Positions 45,600 through 58,599 of a stretch of 64,000 nucleotides of DNA are shown here, piece by piece. A model generated the notes under the pieces. The model did not search any database. It was not told the origin of the DNA and saw only the letters and a list, made by a program, of their open reading frames with translations. Origin of the DNA: Inia geoffrensis (lineage: Eukaryota; Chordata; Mammalia; Artiodactyla; Iniidae); assembly GCA_036417435.1 (NCBI GenBank), contig CM070900.1, positions 34,201,496 to 34,265,495 on the forward strand. The letters are read 5' to 3'. A program made the position numbers and the translations under genes. How positions within the stretch are numbered: the first letter of the stretch is position 1; each line of letters opens with the position of its first letter.

Positions 45600-46032
45600 G
45601 CTGATCTTGTTCTCACTGTCTATGTAAGTCATAAACTATGTGAATGTATCTGGGCTTACATTTTCTTTACTAGTCACATCTGTCGGCCTTCTTGACAAAT
45701 TTGGCTTCCAATCTTGGGCTGGTAAGGGCACGATGCTCTTTTGGAAGAATGACAACTGGAGTCCTGTGGACTGGCTGGTTAAGTGTGGTAACCTGGTAGG
45801 TAGGAGTGGACATGGTTGTTGAAGTGTTCAGTAACAACAGAGACAACTAGTTTTGGATCATCATCCTTGAGATGACTGATGAATTGCCTTCATGGGTAGA
45901 ATCAGGTATAAAGCAGCAAGATCATGGGAAGCTAAAGAGAGTGTACGGTGGTGGTCAGTCACCACCTGCACCACTGGCAAATGGAGGTCACTTTCCTCCA
46001 ACTAGTAGTTGTGTCATAAGATGAAATATTTG

Positions 46033-46158
46033 GGAATTCCATGGCAGTCCAGTGGTTAAGACTCTGCGCTTCCATTGCAGGGGGCACAGGTTTGATCCCT
46101 GGTCTGGGAACTAAGATCCCGCAAGCCGTGTGGCTCAGCCAAAAATTTTTTTTAAAAA
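46033..46158 (+). mobile_element. short tRNA-type SINE
   Basis: GGAATTCCATGGCAGTCCAGTGG head, B-box-like GGTTTGATCC, GTGTGGCTCAGCC, then A/T-rich tail. The TSD AAGATGAAATATTTG (46018-46032) recurs with two mismatches at 46159-46173. Confidence 0.93.
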
Positions 46159-47639
46159 AAGATGAAATGCTTGCTGGTGATCAAGGGCAATTGGTTACTC
46201 ACAGAAGGAGAGAAATTAGAGTTCTATCTGGGTAAAAGTCTAATGTGATAATAGAAATATGACTTATCTGGTTAGCATGTTAGGGAGCTATACAAGGGTT
46301 GCTGGATAAGGAGGAATGGAATTCATTTAGGTGGTTAACAATCGACCCTGTGCTCCAAGCCACCCTGGCCACAGTTGCCTTGCTTGATGACATGGGCCCA
46401 GGGGAAAGAACATGTAAAGACTGATTAGGACTTACTGCAATGGGTCTTTACATCCATATGAATCAGTGGCCTGGCCAGGATGAGTTTTTAATCTTCTGAA
46501 AAGCACCCATGGAAGACTTAGGAGAAGCTCTACCTTCTCTTAGAGTCACTGTAACCCCAACCTGGATTAGTAATGGAGATAATGAGCACCCAGGTGTGAA
46601 ATAGTCACCTGGGCCAGACGGATCCGTTTCTGCAGTCGGCACCACCATGCTGTTGGGGGAAAATGAACTGTCCTATTGTGTCCTGGGAATAGGCTCTAGA
46701 AAACTGTTCAGCTACTAGGAAATAAGCTACTGGGAAAGCCTGGACAAATGTCAAGAAAAGTGAGCTGCACAGTATGGGAGAGAAAAGGAAATTAATTAAA
46801 AGTCCAACGGGTAGGGCCATGTGAATCTGGCTATTAGATCAGTCCCTAAGAAGATTAATGATTTGCCCCCAGATGATATTACCCTTCACTTTCAGGCCAT
46901 GAGAGGGACACACAACTTGAAGATCTGGGCACTAGCAGAGGAGAATCCCTATTTAGTTGTGCCATTTGCTATGGACAAATAAGAGGTGAGGTAGGAGGAT
47001 CTCAACCCCCTTGCTGAGGTCTCTGCTGTTTGGACTGGTATTGACACAATAACTTTGATGCTACCTCTCTACCTAGATTTTACCCTCTTCAAGAACAAAC
47101 AGGACTAGGGTAGGGACTAAGGTTACCTCAAGAGGACTGGAGGTCTGATTCACTGGTCAGGATGTGTTGAGAATTTTATAGCAACCAAGGCTGCCAAAGC
47201 TTTTCACCCTCTAGTTCTGGAAAATACCCATGGGTGTGATTTTTTTTTTTTTTAATTACTTTAACTGGGTTTGGAAAAATTCTCAAATTTAGCAATATAC
47301 TAATTAAATATCTGGGTGAATCCTTTTGGGCCAGTGTACAATTAGTAACTGCTAATACTGAATATATTGTGGGATTTAGACGTGTTAAAGATGTTCTCAT
47401 GAAAACTGTTCTCATTGGGGAAATAACCATGATTAGAACAGTGGTAGTAGGAAGATTGCCTAACTGGGAGCCCGTCAGTCTTCCTCTGCCTAGTCATGTC
47501 TTACTGTGAAGCAGTGTAGGATACTAGAGGGGCAAGGGTAAGAGGACTTCATGGCACTGATCAAGGTGGTAGTGGAGACAGAGTTGCTTAAAGAAATATT
47601 ATCAGCTTGTAAGAGCCTTGTGTGGCCAGTGAAAATATT

Positions 47640-48660
47640 CCGTAGTACACGCTGCCTCTCTGTGGACTACTGCAAGGTCCATGTGGCAGTAGTCCCTCTT
47701 GTCTTTGCAATTCCAGACATAACAATCTGAGTCCATTGCACTGATTGAAGGTGTTAGTATACAGTGGTACACATTGCTAACGCCCTCTTAAGCACCCCAG
47801 TACTTACAGATGATCAAAACCAATTTGGTTTTTCATGGCTTATGTCACAACATAATTTTACTGTGCTGCTTTAAGGCTATCTAAACTCCCCCATGATTTG
47901 TCTCTGGTAGTTAGGCAGAGACTTAGAAGAACTGGGTTACTACTACTACTACTGGTACCATCATATCGATGACACTATTCTGATTGGAAAGATAGGCTGC
48001 CTTAGGTAAGATGTTTCAATATCTGAGTAACTAGGGCTGGAAGACTAACCCTGGCAAATTAGAGTCTGGTCACCGTAACAAAGTTCCTAGGAAACACATG
48101 GACTAATATTCAGAGGACAATCCGTGAACCACTTAAAAAAGACCTGTTGACCTTGAAAATTCGCAAACAGAAAGAAGGCACAGCATCTAATAGGCCTATT
48201 TGGGTATTGGCGTTATTTTATACGTCACGTGAAGATGCTGCTCAGCCAGTTACATGAGAACGCCGGAATGACAGCCACTTCTGAGAGAGGCCGTGGCCAA
48301 CACCAGGCCCTAGGATCGATCCACCAAGCTGTACAGACTCTATTGAGCCTTTGAGATATAAATGTCTGTGACTGATAATTTTGTGGATTGCAGCTTATGG
48401 CAAAAAGTTGTTCCCACTAAGGCAACGATGCCCCCTGGGTTTTTGGACACAGTAGTTCCCCTGTGCCTGGTGTACCTCACTGGGTAGCAATTATTGATTT
48501 GTTATTGTATGTTGTTGGACGCTGAGAGACTAACTAAGCAACAGCAGATTGATACCTTGATATCCTGTCCTGGGGTGGGTCCACATGAAAGCACCAGCAA
48601 AAAGGGTATTGACCAGTAAGCATGTTTTTTAAATGGAAATAGTATATCCAGGAAAGAGGT
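47640..48660 (+). pseudogene. pol remnant (reverse transcriptase and RNase H) of an ERVL-like element
   Basis: One forward frame carries RT landmarks in order: VDYCK at 47662, GYLNSPMIC at 47875-47901, the catalytic YxDD-type box as HHIDD at 47959-47973, and GLFGYWR starting in the 48187 block. Further on, KWK and YIQ flank a stop at 48631-48651, in the region expected for RNase H. In-frame stops include 47908-47910 and others on both sides, so it is a pseudogene. This motif set resembles class III, spuma-like ERVL pol. The motifs share one frame, so substitutions rather than net frameshifts dominate the damage here. Confidence 0.8.
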
Positions 48661-48890
48661 AAACCAAGGATTAAACAAAGCTACATTAGAAAGTGCCTAG
48701 TCACCCCCAGATGGGACCATCTCAAATGTGGGGTCTGTACTGGTCCTTTTATTCTCTGTGCATCCTCCTCCACTTCTGTGACCCTCCTGTATCCCTCCCT
48801 GCCTGGGAATTTGGAGGTATCCTTCCTGGCCTGCCTTTCCTGGCAGCCAGTGCCCACAACCCCCATTGAAGTAAATCTCTCCTCTGTCCT

Positions 48891-51135
48891 ATGATCTCAG
48901 GGTCCTATTCTTTGTTAACTGGTGTGTTTGCTTAATTCATGTCAATTTTCATGGTAATGGATGTTAAGAAGTCTAAAGTATTACCCCATCTTTCAACTTT
49001 GTGCCTCATTAGAGCTTTTAGGACGAAAGTAGTTACTAACGTGGTAAGTGTTAGACCTAGTGACAAAATAGTAAAAGGAAATTTTTCCCCTCCCACAGAG
49101 GGATGGTATCTTTCTCTGTCCCGTACATGTTTGCCATGATGCAGCTGGATATGTAGTGATAGAGAGGAAACTGCAGAGAAAGGCAACACCAGCAGAGCCC
49201 GGGAAATGCATGGTGCTGGGCCCCACCCCACGGCTCCTGAGCCAGAGCACCTGGTACAGAGACATCTCCCCCCCCACCCCATCCCCCCGCCACCACCGCC
49301 ACTCTGTTTTAAGGAACACTTCAGGGGATTCTGTTGCTTTTTCAAGGTTGAGAATCACTGGAATAAATTCGTAGACTGATTTGGACAAGGTGTTTCTAAC
49401 TATTGTTAATTTGTTTTTATTTTGGGTTGCTTTTGACTGTAGTCAAGGACTATTTTTCCAGCAAATAGAGGAGAAATTCCAGGAAGAAATGCAAGTTTTA
49501 GGGCTCAGAATTTTCCACAGTGCTGTGACTCACCACGCCTAAAAAATCTTCATAGTTTTTTCTTCTTGTTTCAAATAGGAGTGTTGTGTTCACTTTGAGA
49601 GTCAGCTGTGTTGCCTCAGAAGCCTGGTTTCTGGCATGGACTCCAGGTACCTGCCGTGGGATAGTAGTTGCTTCTCATCTCCATCTCCCATTCTCCCTCT
49701 CTCCCACATCCCCTTTCAACACTAACCTATTCTAAAATATCTTTAAGGTAGCAGGTATATGACTTGAGTTCATACCAAGCATCTGTGTGTCCCCACTTAC
49801 ATATACAATGGAAGGGTTAATATTTATTTTACCTCTCGCACAGGTTTTTCAGGAAGGTGAAATAAAATCACATATGTAAGGTTATTTATAAACTGTGAAG
49901 TGCTTTGCAATCATAAGATAGGAATAGTAACAGTATGATTCTTAGCTAGACTTTTTTTAACTACCAGAAAGCACAATTCTTGCTTGGTCAATTGTATAAA
50001 TTTTGTAAGGAGACTTGATTAAAATAATAGTTTCTACTGTGAATGTTTTCATATCGAGAGAGAGAGAAAGAGGGAAGAAAGGAAGGAAAGAGGAAGAGAG
50101 AGGGGGGAATAACGTATTGCAAAAAAAAAAAAAAAAGAAGAAGAAGGCATTTATTTTCTTATTTAAATAACCTACTTAGTTTCCCCTCTGGCTGTGAGAA
50201 TAGGAGCTAAAGCCTTCACAAGTATTTAACCTGGAAAGGTGTCTCAGGTTTCCATCTCTTCCTACGTACAACATTAATTTCCTCTGGGATAGTCTAACAA
50301 ACACCAGTTGGGAAAGGCAAGGATGAACAAATAAAGGACTGAAAAACAATCTCATATTTTGGGGGTTGCATGATTGTTAGTGAAACCGCGCAAGAAAATG
50401 GAAACTGGTCTCTCTGGACCCTTAAATTCATCTTAGTACTCACCAGGGTAGGGCCTTCGTACAGGCATACTTGGCTGTTGAGTCAAATATTTCAACACTG
50501 TTAACTGAGTCAGAATATAACTGATCCTGGCCCTGGCAAGCGGAGGGGTGAGGGACAGTTAGTTACTGCCAGAGCCAACACTGTGATTCTGACTCCCCCT
50601 CGGCCCCCAGAATTGAGCCCATCTGTGATGATTTCAAAAATATGTCATCGAATTCTTTGATGCTCCTCCCTTGAATTGGTCTTGACTTAGTGTTTACTTC
50701 TAAAAAATAGAATACAGTGGAATTAATGGTATAAGCCTCTGAGATAAGCCATAAAAGCACTGGGACTTCTGTTCTCTCTCTTTGGATCACTTTCTCGGGG
50801 GGAAGCACGCAGCCATGTTCTAAGCAGCCCTGTCGAAAAGCCCACATGACAGGGAACTAAAAGCTCTGGAAAACAGCTGGTGAGAACGGGATGCTTGCCA
50901 ACAACCAGTTGAGCCAGGAGATTTTAAAAATTTATTATTCTAAACAACTAATTTTGGGAATATTGGTTACACAGCAATAGATAGGTGATACAATATATCT
51001 TGATACAACTAAATGATTGTTTAGGTCTTTTGCTTTTAATTGATCCCCAGATGACTGCGGAGGTATTTCATGTAGGGAATAGGGATGGACACTTGATCAT
51101 ATTCAATTCAAGGGCTTTTTCTACAAAGCGTTTCT
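48891..51135. other. unassigned sequence with a C-rich tract
   Basis: No gene can be supported. It contains a C-rich tract at 49268-49300, a possible MER5-type end at about 49318-49362 (AAGGTTGAGAATCACTGG), a purine tract at 50057-50107 and an A-run at 50121-50136. The overlapping frames at 48932-49388 on both strands carry no known domain. Confidence 0.45.
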
Positions 51136-51139
51136 ACTA

Positions 51140-52350
51140 AACCATTTGAATCTTCAAAACTAGCTTTTTATTAACCGAGACTTTAAGACGTTATTCTTTT
51201 AGAGCAGTTTTAGATTCACAGCCAAATTGAGTGGAAGGTACAGAGATTTCCCGTATCCCCCTGCCCCCCACACATGCATAGCCTCCCCCATTATCAGTAC
51301 CCCCACCAGACTGGTACATTTATTACAATTGATGAACCTGCATTGGCACATCATAATCACTCAAAGTCCATAGTTTAGGGTTCACTCTTGGTGTTGTACA
51401 GTCTGTGAGTTTGGACAAATGTATACAGACATGTGTCTGTTATAACAGTATTATCCTAAGTAGTTTCACTGCCTTAAAAATCCTCTGTGCTCTGCCTTTT
51501 TATCCTTCCCATAGACCACCACCTTTTTTTACTAGCTCCACTGATATTTTCACTAACTCTGTAGTTTTGTATTTTCCAGAATATCTTATAGTTGGAATCA
51601 TACAGTATAGCATTTTCAAATTAGCTTCTTTTACTTGCTAATAATATGCATTTAAGGTTCCTCCATGTCTTTTCTTGGTTTAATAACTCATTTCTTTTTA
51701 GCACTGAATAATACTCCATTATCTGTATATACTGCATTTTATTTATCCATTCACGTACTGAAAGACATTTTGCTTGCTTCCACATTTTGGCAATTATCAA
51801 TACAAATAAAGCTGCTATAAACATCCATATGCAGATTTTCATGTGGATATAACTTTTCATTGCCTTTGACTTTTCAGTACTGTAATTTTTCAATACCAAA
51901 GAATATGATTACTAGATCATATAGTAAGAGTGTGTTTAGTTTTGTAAGAAACTACCATACTGTCTTCCAAGGTAGCTGTACCATCTTGCACTTCCACCTG
52001 CGATGAATGAGAGCTCCTGTTGCTCTACCTCCTGGTCAGGTTTTGGTGTTGTCAGGATTCTGGATTTTGGCCACACGAATAAGTATGTTGTGGTATCACA
52101 TTGTTGTTTTAATTTTCATTTCCCTGTTGACATATGATGTGGAGTATCTTTTCATGTGCTTATTTGGCATCTGTGAATCTTCTCTGGTGACGTGTCTGTT
52201 AAGGTTTTTGTCCCATTTTATAATTGGTTGTTATTTTCTTATTGTTGAGTTTTAAGTGTTCTTTGTATACTTTGGCTAACAGACCTTTATGATATGTCTT
52301 TTGTCAATATTTTTTCTCAATCTGTGGCTTGTCTTTCCATTTTCTTGAGA
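51140..52350 (-). mobile_element. old L1 (L1M-type) 3' half
   Basis: A reversed L1 3' UTR and ORF2 C-terminus: TTTTAGATTCACAGCCAAATTGAG..., ATAGTTGGAATCATACAGTATAGC, AGCACTGAATAATACTCCATTAT, TGTTGCTCTACCTCC, ACATATGATGTGGAGTATCTTTTCATG. The minus frame 51621-51899 shows IMEYYSVLKRNELL, an L1 ORF2 C-terminal motif. Divergence is well above that of the L1 at 31 kb. Confidence 0.9.
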
Positions 52351-54285
52351 ACTAAGACTTTAAAAAAAAGAGAAAGAATCTCTTGACTCATGTGTCATAG
52401 CCAAAACTTGACCCTGGGAGCTCATCCTTACCTTGCTACAGCAAAGATTTTTCTGATCACTTGTTATGTAGTGGGTATGGTTGTAAGCGCTCAGGATTAG
52501 ACTGAACAGTACAGCTACCCTCCTCCATTCAGCATTGGTCATCAGGTCTGATTTTCCTTTACCTGATCACTGAATTCCTAGAATTTTCAAAACTATCCTG
52601 GCATAAAATTTGTATCACCTCCCTTTCCCGTTTCCTTTACCCTCCCATTATAGGAAAATAGTCTGCAAGAGAGGAGAGAGGTCATATTTGTGTTAGTTAG
52701 GGAATATGGGCATCAGATAATGAGGGAAATTACAAAATTGCTTTCTTGTAAGAACGTTTATTTTTTTCTGGATACAGATGAAATAACACTTATTTGCTTA
52801 TTTTATTACAAAAGCAATACATATTCCTCTTGAAAAACACAATAAGTACAAAATAAAATACTACATATAATCACACCAAAGATGGTAATAATTACAAAAG
52901 TTGTTTTCTAACCACTCTCCCTTTGTGTATCTTTCCTTCTCAGTGTATGTGTCTGTGTCATGTATGTGTATGCATAGGTGTAGATTAAATATTCTGGTGA
53001 ATCCTTGTATTGACGTAGTGCTTTATGTTTTAAACCTTGTTTTAAGTCATCTCTAATTGCTCAGTAAATAGCTGTTGGACTGTGAAGGCTTTGGAGGCAA
53101 AGAATGCATCTTACACATTTTCTATGTCTGTCAGGGCACCTAATGTGTATATGGATCTAATAATTGTTGCAAGTATTATTCCCATTTTATGTAAAGTAAA
53201 ATGATTCAGGGAGAAAGCAAAGGGCTTATTCAAGTCATACTGTTAACTCTCAGTAGATTCTGGAGCAAGAGCTACTATACCTGCAGTAAAGCTTCCTCTT
53301 TTCTTTGAAGGCACATGACTGCCTCTGGGAAGGTAAACTGCTCTCTTGGGAAATGGATTAGTGGAGAGAATGACCAGACCTTGGAGACCAGAGTGCAGTT
53401 GCCCTTTGAGCCTGGCTTTCCCTTTAGTTTTGAAAACCACAATGTTTTACCCACAGCTGATCAAAGACCAGGTCCTGCCAGAAGTGAAAGATGATGCGAG
53501 AAAGACCACACCATCAGGGTCTGCTAAAAGTGTGGCTTCTGTAAAACTATACTGCTTTTCATTTTCAAAGTGCTGTCCGCAGACAGTATGGAGCAGAACA
53601 ATTTTGAATTTTTAATGTTTCCTTCACACAAAGCTATTTAGGAAATTGTCTCAATGCTGCCTGCTCATTCATTCACACCAGACAGAAATTCTGTCAGAAC
53701 TTGTCACTTTTATTTAAGGAAGTCCCTGACATAGAGCAGCTTTATTCTAATCATGCTCACATTCGATTTGACAGTTGCACAATATCTTGTGTGTCCACCG
53801 TACATGCTCAGATAGATCATTTATCACTAAACATTTCTCTTTTGGCAACTCTGATAGATTCTCACCTTCTTTTATTCCAATTTCTAGGGAGTAAAAAAGC
53901 CTATATTAAAAATATAGTTTTCATGTTCTCTGTAGATAGTGTGAGATGACATATTATAGAAACAAACACAATTTATTTGTTGCAGCTGCAGGAGCAGCGG
54001 GGGCAGCGGGATGCCAATGGAAACTAGTAGAAAAGATGTAGTGCTCACAAAGAATTGAATCCTGAACTTTCTGATTTTCTCTTTGAGTCCTATTTTCCCA
54101 AAGGAATAAATTACATTCCAACGAACCCAGCTGGTTTCGTTGGAGTTTATAAAACATATTAAAATGCAATTTTAAATGTTATATTAATACGTAAACTGAA
54201 TCTTCTAGTCATATCTAGCCTTAAAAAGACTCAAGGTCAGAGGTGGACATTACTGAATAATCTGCTTCAACTGGTGCTGCATTAA
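52351..54285. other. unassigned sequence with L2/MIR scraps
   Basis: L2-like reversed scrap at 52450-52525, LINE-like AT-rich patch at 52785-52865, L2/MIR-like patch at 53085-53255, and a GCAGCGGG-type short repeat at 53983-54012. No gene. Confidence 0.4.
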
Positions 54286-54289
54286 AAAC

Positions 54290-54475
54290 ATTGTCACAGT
54301 AATTATTAGTATTTCTCATTTCTTGAATGTGTAGTATGGCTCAAGCATTCCATTTGCTTTATATACATTATTTCATTTAATCTTTGCATCCGCTCTGTAA
54401 GGCATTATTATCTCTATCTTGCAGAAAAGGAGAGTGAGCCTCAGAGCAGACAAGTGTCTCATTCAAGGTCATTCT
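54290..54475 (-). mobile_element. MIR SINE
   Basis: TTCTTGAATGTGTAGTATGGCTCAAGC..., CATTATTTCATTTAATCTTTGCATCC, TTGCAGAAAAGGAGAGTGAGCCTCAGAG in reversed MIR order. Confidence 0.8.
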
Positions 54476-54479
54476 AAAA

Positions 54480-56100
54480 AAGGTCATTTCAGGGAGATGG
54501 TCATCTATGAATTTTCTATATAGACAATTAGGTAATTCCATAAGTATATTTTGAGAGTTGGGACACAAATGTGTGCCTCGTTATGGGCTAGAGGAGTGAT
54601 TGGGGAAAATAATCCAAAGGGACTTCCACTAGCAGCCTTTCACAAAGTGTCAATCAGCAACACACTTCAATAGATAAGGACACTAAAATGAGTGATTCCC
54701 CGTGTATTGCAACCCCTACTTTGCACATGTTGGTGCATGTGTGTTATCACTCTCGACATCCAAACCAAATTTTGGGTGGGGGTCCATCCTGTCTCTGAGG
54801 GAATAACCAGATTATCTTGTTGGTTTTTTATTATAAAATGGGGATAATAGCATCTCTTTTGAAAAGTTATCAAGAAAGGAAATAGGAGTCTAATGCATTG
54901 TCTGAAAGTTCTACTTCTTACTGCAAAGTGACATAGGCACATGCAAGATCCCTGGGGTGCCAGCTGATACTTTCATAAAAATAAATTATAAAGAAATTGG
55001 CAAAGGAAATTGAATACTCAAAAAAACATTAACATGAGAAAATTAGCAGCACATAGTAGGACTCAACAATTACAGACTATTTCTATGTTAATGCCATAGA
55101 ATAGAAAAATAGTAAGAATAACAGGCAAGCTTCCAAATTATGTCTACATATGAATCATTGATAAAGCTTTAACATAAAACTTATTTTCAAACTCTAGTAG
55201 TTGATATAGACCTTTCATTAAGTGGAAATGAAATGATTCCAATGATTAAGAATCTACATGAAGCTTTCTTGATAAGAAAACCACTAGAGTGAACTGAAGG
55301 AAAAATAACAGAACCAGAATTCCCACAGCTGGAAAACTCAATTCCTATATCTCTCTTATATCTCTTTCTTCACACCCTTGAGAAAATTGTCACAAGCATC
55401 TAAATTAAACAATGTCTTTTAATAGTTATCTCTTTGGAAGTAACGTATTAATGGTGTAAGACGTATTAATGGTGCATGATAGTTGAGTGAGGAAATTCAC
55501 ATCAATCCATTTGAAAAGTAGGCACTGTAAATTGTGATTTTACAAGGAGTAGTTTGGTAATGTTTACAGATTTCACCCAGTGGATCAATCTGTTGTTGTA
55601 TAGTTTATAATGCCAGGTAATATATTTTATGTTATATAGCTTTAAAAAGCTAGCAAATAGCCAAGAAAGCAGGTAAACTGTCTTAAGAATTTTAATAACC
55701 TTATTTTTATTTCTAATTCAGTTAATATGCCCTGGTTTATTTGTGACAGATATATACAAAATCATTGAATGTATGGTTAATTAAAAACCAAGAACATCGA
55801 TTGCACACATCAAAAAGTACCTTGCTTTCCCAAACTCTCCTTCTCTGAAATTGCTTTTCTCAATGGAATTACCTTTAATCAGTCAATTTGAGGACTTGAA
55901 TCTTTGGTGTGGCAGTAGTTGAACTGAATGAATGCAATTGTCTTCAAGAAAAGCTAACCCTTGGTGCCATAATTGCAAAATTGAGGGATAGGCCTCTGAA
56001 ATACGTGGTTTCTTGGAGGTGGTATGCAAAATCCCAAAGTAGTCAATCTGTATCTTCTGGGAGTGTCAATTCCACTCAAATAGTTTTGGAAATATTAATA
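54480..56100. other. unassigned AT-rich sequence
   Basis: No gene. The 14-bp unit ACGTATTAATGGTG occurs at 55443-55456 and again at 55461-55474. Confidence 0.45.
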
Positions 56101-56104
56101 AATA

Positions 56105-56830
56105 AAAGAGCCACAAGGAGAGAGACTCACCAGAATGACTAAAATTAAAAGAAATGACACCAATGGATGTTTCAGTGATGTGGAACAACTGAACCATTGT
56201 TGATGGACTGGTAAATATTGCAGTATATTTGGAAAATGTTCTGGTGATTCCTTATAAACTTAAATATCTACCCTATGAACTAGCAAGTTCATTATTAGAT
56301 ATTTGCCCAAGATAAATGAAAGCATATACCCAAAAGTTACTTGAAAAACAACGTTCATGTTAGCTTTATTTGTAAAGCCTTAAACTAGAAAAAAATATTA
56401 ATTTTCCATCAGAGAAGAATGAATAAAGACATTTTACTATATTTGTAGAAGAGGATAGTACTCAGAAATATAAACAACTCTAACGTATGCAATAACATGG
56501 ATGAATCTTAAAAACATTATCCACAAGAAGGAAGTCTTACTCAAAAGAATACATATAGTATGCTTCCATTTATATGGCATTCTAGAACAAGCGAAAGTCA
56601 ACTAAGGTGGAAAGATTACAATAGTGATTGCCTCTTCGGAGATGACAGATGGAATTTCCTGGGAAGGGATATGAGGGAACTCTCTGTGGGTAATGATAAT
56701 GTCATATCCCTTTGCACTACATAGGCATAGTCATTTGTCAGCAGTCATATAATGGTACACTTGGATTTGTGCATTTCACTGCATAGAAATTTTACTCTTA
56801 AAAAGGAGAATGGGTTAAGAAAGTAGCGGG
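56105..56830 (+). mobile_element. old L1 (L1M-type) 3' end
   Basis: CACCAGAATGACTAAAATTAAAAG..., TATCTACCCTATGAACTAGC, GAAAGCATATACCCAAAAG, AACATGGATGAATCTTAAAAACATTAT, TATGCTTCCATTTATATGGCATTC are sequential L1 3' UTR/ORF2-end landmarks on the plus strand. No intact frame. Confidence 0.85.
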
Positions 56831-57855
56831 TTAGATGGCTAATATATGAAAAATATATATATATCAAAATATATACATATTTACACTGTTACATTAACAC
56901 AGGAAGATAATTGGTCTTTCTAGCATTAGTTAAAAAAAAAAACAAACAAACTAGGGCATATGTAAATGCTTATTTACAGTTTGATTTTAATGTAACACTG
57001 CAAATACTAGATTTTTATGTCCCTTGTATATGAGAACATACTATTCCTCAGTTGTATAAACCCATTAAATTCTGGTTCTGGCCCAATTCTAGCTACAAAC
57101 ATCTTAAAATTCTGGATAGCATAAATCACATTATTTTGCAGGCAAGGTTGGACTTACAGAAGGAGAGGAAAAGCCATAGGTGTCAGACATGAAGTGTACA
57201 CAACACCCAAGTAGCAAGAGGGGAGTAAAGACTATGGTTATCATCCATTGTTTTAATCTAGGGATTTAGGATTTAACAATGACCCAGGAACAAGAGACAA
57301 GTCTTTGGTCTGAATGGGAACTAAGACCCCTTTTTAAAGCCATGTCACATGATGGGTTATTCTTCCTACCTGCTTGGGACCCTGTACAGAAAATGTGTGC
57401 ATCCCTGAATGATGTTAGATAATTTTCCCCCCTGAGTCTCAGTTTTCTTATTTATAAAATGTGTATTGTAGTTATTAGTTTTGGGGCAGTTTTTATCAAA
57501 AGAGGAATCTACTATATTGGAGGACTGAAACACACTAGGTTTGATAGGTAGTCATGGAATAAAAAGTCAGTACACTCAAGAAAGCTTAGGAAGAGAAACA
57601 AATAAGAGAAGGCTAAATAATATTTGAATCCTTATAACCACAAGAGTGAGGTAAAACAGAGTGCAAATAAAAAGCTGGTTCTTTTGAGTGGCTGACATTT
57701 TATAAGCATCCAATCAAAACTGGTGGTGCCATAGCCCCTGCCTCTGTGAGTTTTTTGTTCTCAGATATTTTAGTCTCCTATTTTGTGCCTCTTGAATTTC
57801 CTATCAGTTTCTAAAATCATCTTGTTCGTTTATTTATCGTTATTTGTTTTCCCCA
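56831..57855. other. unassigned sequence
   Basis: No gene. Short AT repeats at 56854-56880. Confidence 0.4.
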
Positions 57856-57859
57856 TCCT

Positions 57860-58165
57860 ATCATGCCTGCTAAAACCTGTCAACGAAAGATGAAGGTCCA
57901 AAGTCTTTATGGCCTCAAGACCCCTCCTCGTCTAATCAGTGGTTGCCTTTCTTCCTTGCTTACTCCCTCCAGCCACACTGCTCCTAAACTAGCCTCAGTC
58001 AGGAATTGTGTTCTTTGTTCCCTCTGCTTAAAATACTCTTTCCATGAATATATTGCAAGACTCCCACTCCTGCTCAATTCAGGTTTCTACTCAAATGTCA
58101 CTCATCCAACAGGACATTCTGCCCACACCAGCTCATATAATATCTCCCTTACCTTTCAGTACAGT
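57860..58165 (+). mobile_element. L2 LINE 3' region
   Basis: AAGTCTTTATGGCCTCAAGACCCC..., CTCCAGCCACACTGCTCC, CTGCTTAAAATACTCTTTCC, TCAGGTTTCTACTCAAATGTCACTC match plus-strand L2 in order. The open frame spanning it is this repeat, not a gene. Confidence 0.85.
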
Positions 58166-58424
58166 TTTCCAAATTAATACAGCCAGTGCATTTGCAAGTG
58201 TTCTATTAATCTATGAGAGGAGAAAACTTACCTTTTTTTGTTTTCCCTTGATAAGACCTAATTAACTATGTAGTTCTGGATCTGGGTATGATTATGGAAA
58301 CTGATATATGCACATCTAACCATATAGATGGTTCCAATTTTTCTGATAATAAAAGACAAATGCTCGTTTTCTAATATTAAAACCGTACATACAGGTAGAA
58401 AGAATAAAGTGAAAATTCCCCCTT

Positions 58425-58520
58425 CTAACTGTTCCTCCTCCCTTCCACCCACCCACCTGCCCTCCCTTCTTCCTCTCTTCCTCTCTCCCACATGCCCTTC
58501 CTCTCTTTCTTCCTCATACC
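58425..58520. repeat. pyrimidine-rich low-complexity tract
   Basis: Almost pure C and T with CCACCC and CTTCCTCTC units. Confidence 0.85.
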
Positions 58521-58599
58521 CTAAACATGACATGTGCCGAGATCAACAGTCTCAAGAATTTAGTGTAAACCCTTCCATATTTTTAAAATATGTATTTAT

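Larger units (their letters stand above)
45600..48890 (+). mobile_element. ERVL-like (class III) endogenous retrovirus, decayed interior
   Basis: The anchor is the pol remnant at 47640-48660. Upstream sequence from about 45600 has similar composition and orientation and probably holds gag and protease remnants, though I can name no motif in it. A SINE interrupts it at 46033-46158. Multiple stops exist in every frame, so nothing functional is encoded. No env-like region is seen, as expected for ERVL elements. LTRs could not be delimited. Confidence 0.6.

Noticed and set aside
48932..49388. Overlapping minus-strand frames near 49 kb as a possible exon
   Set aside because: Three frames overlap on both strands, none has a known domain, and splice sites with coding continuity are not evident. 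The G-rich part comes from a C-rich tract.
53983..54012. GCAGCGGG-like repeat as a regulatory element
   Set aside because: Too short and imperfect to support any specific function.
57863..58177. 104-residue plus-strand frame
   Set aside because: It coincides with an L2 3' region recognisable at the DNA level.
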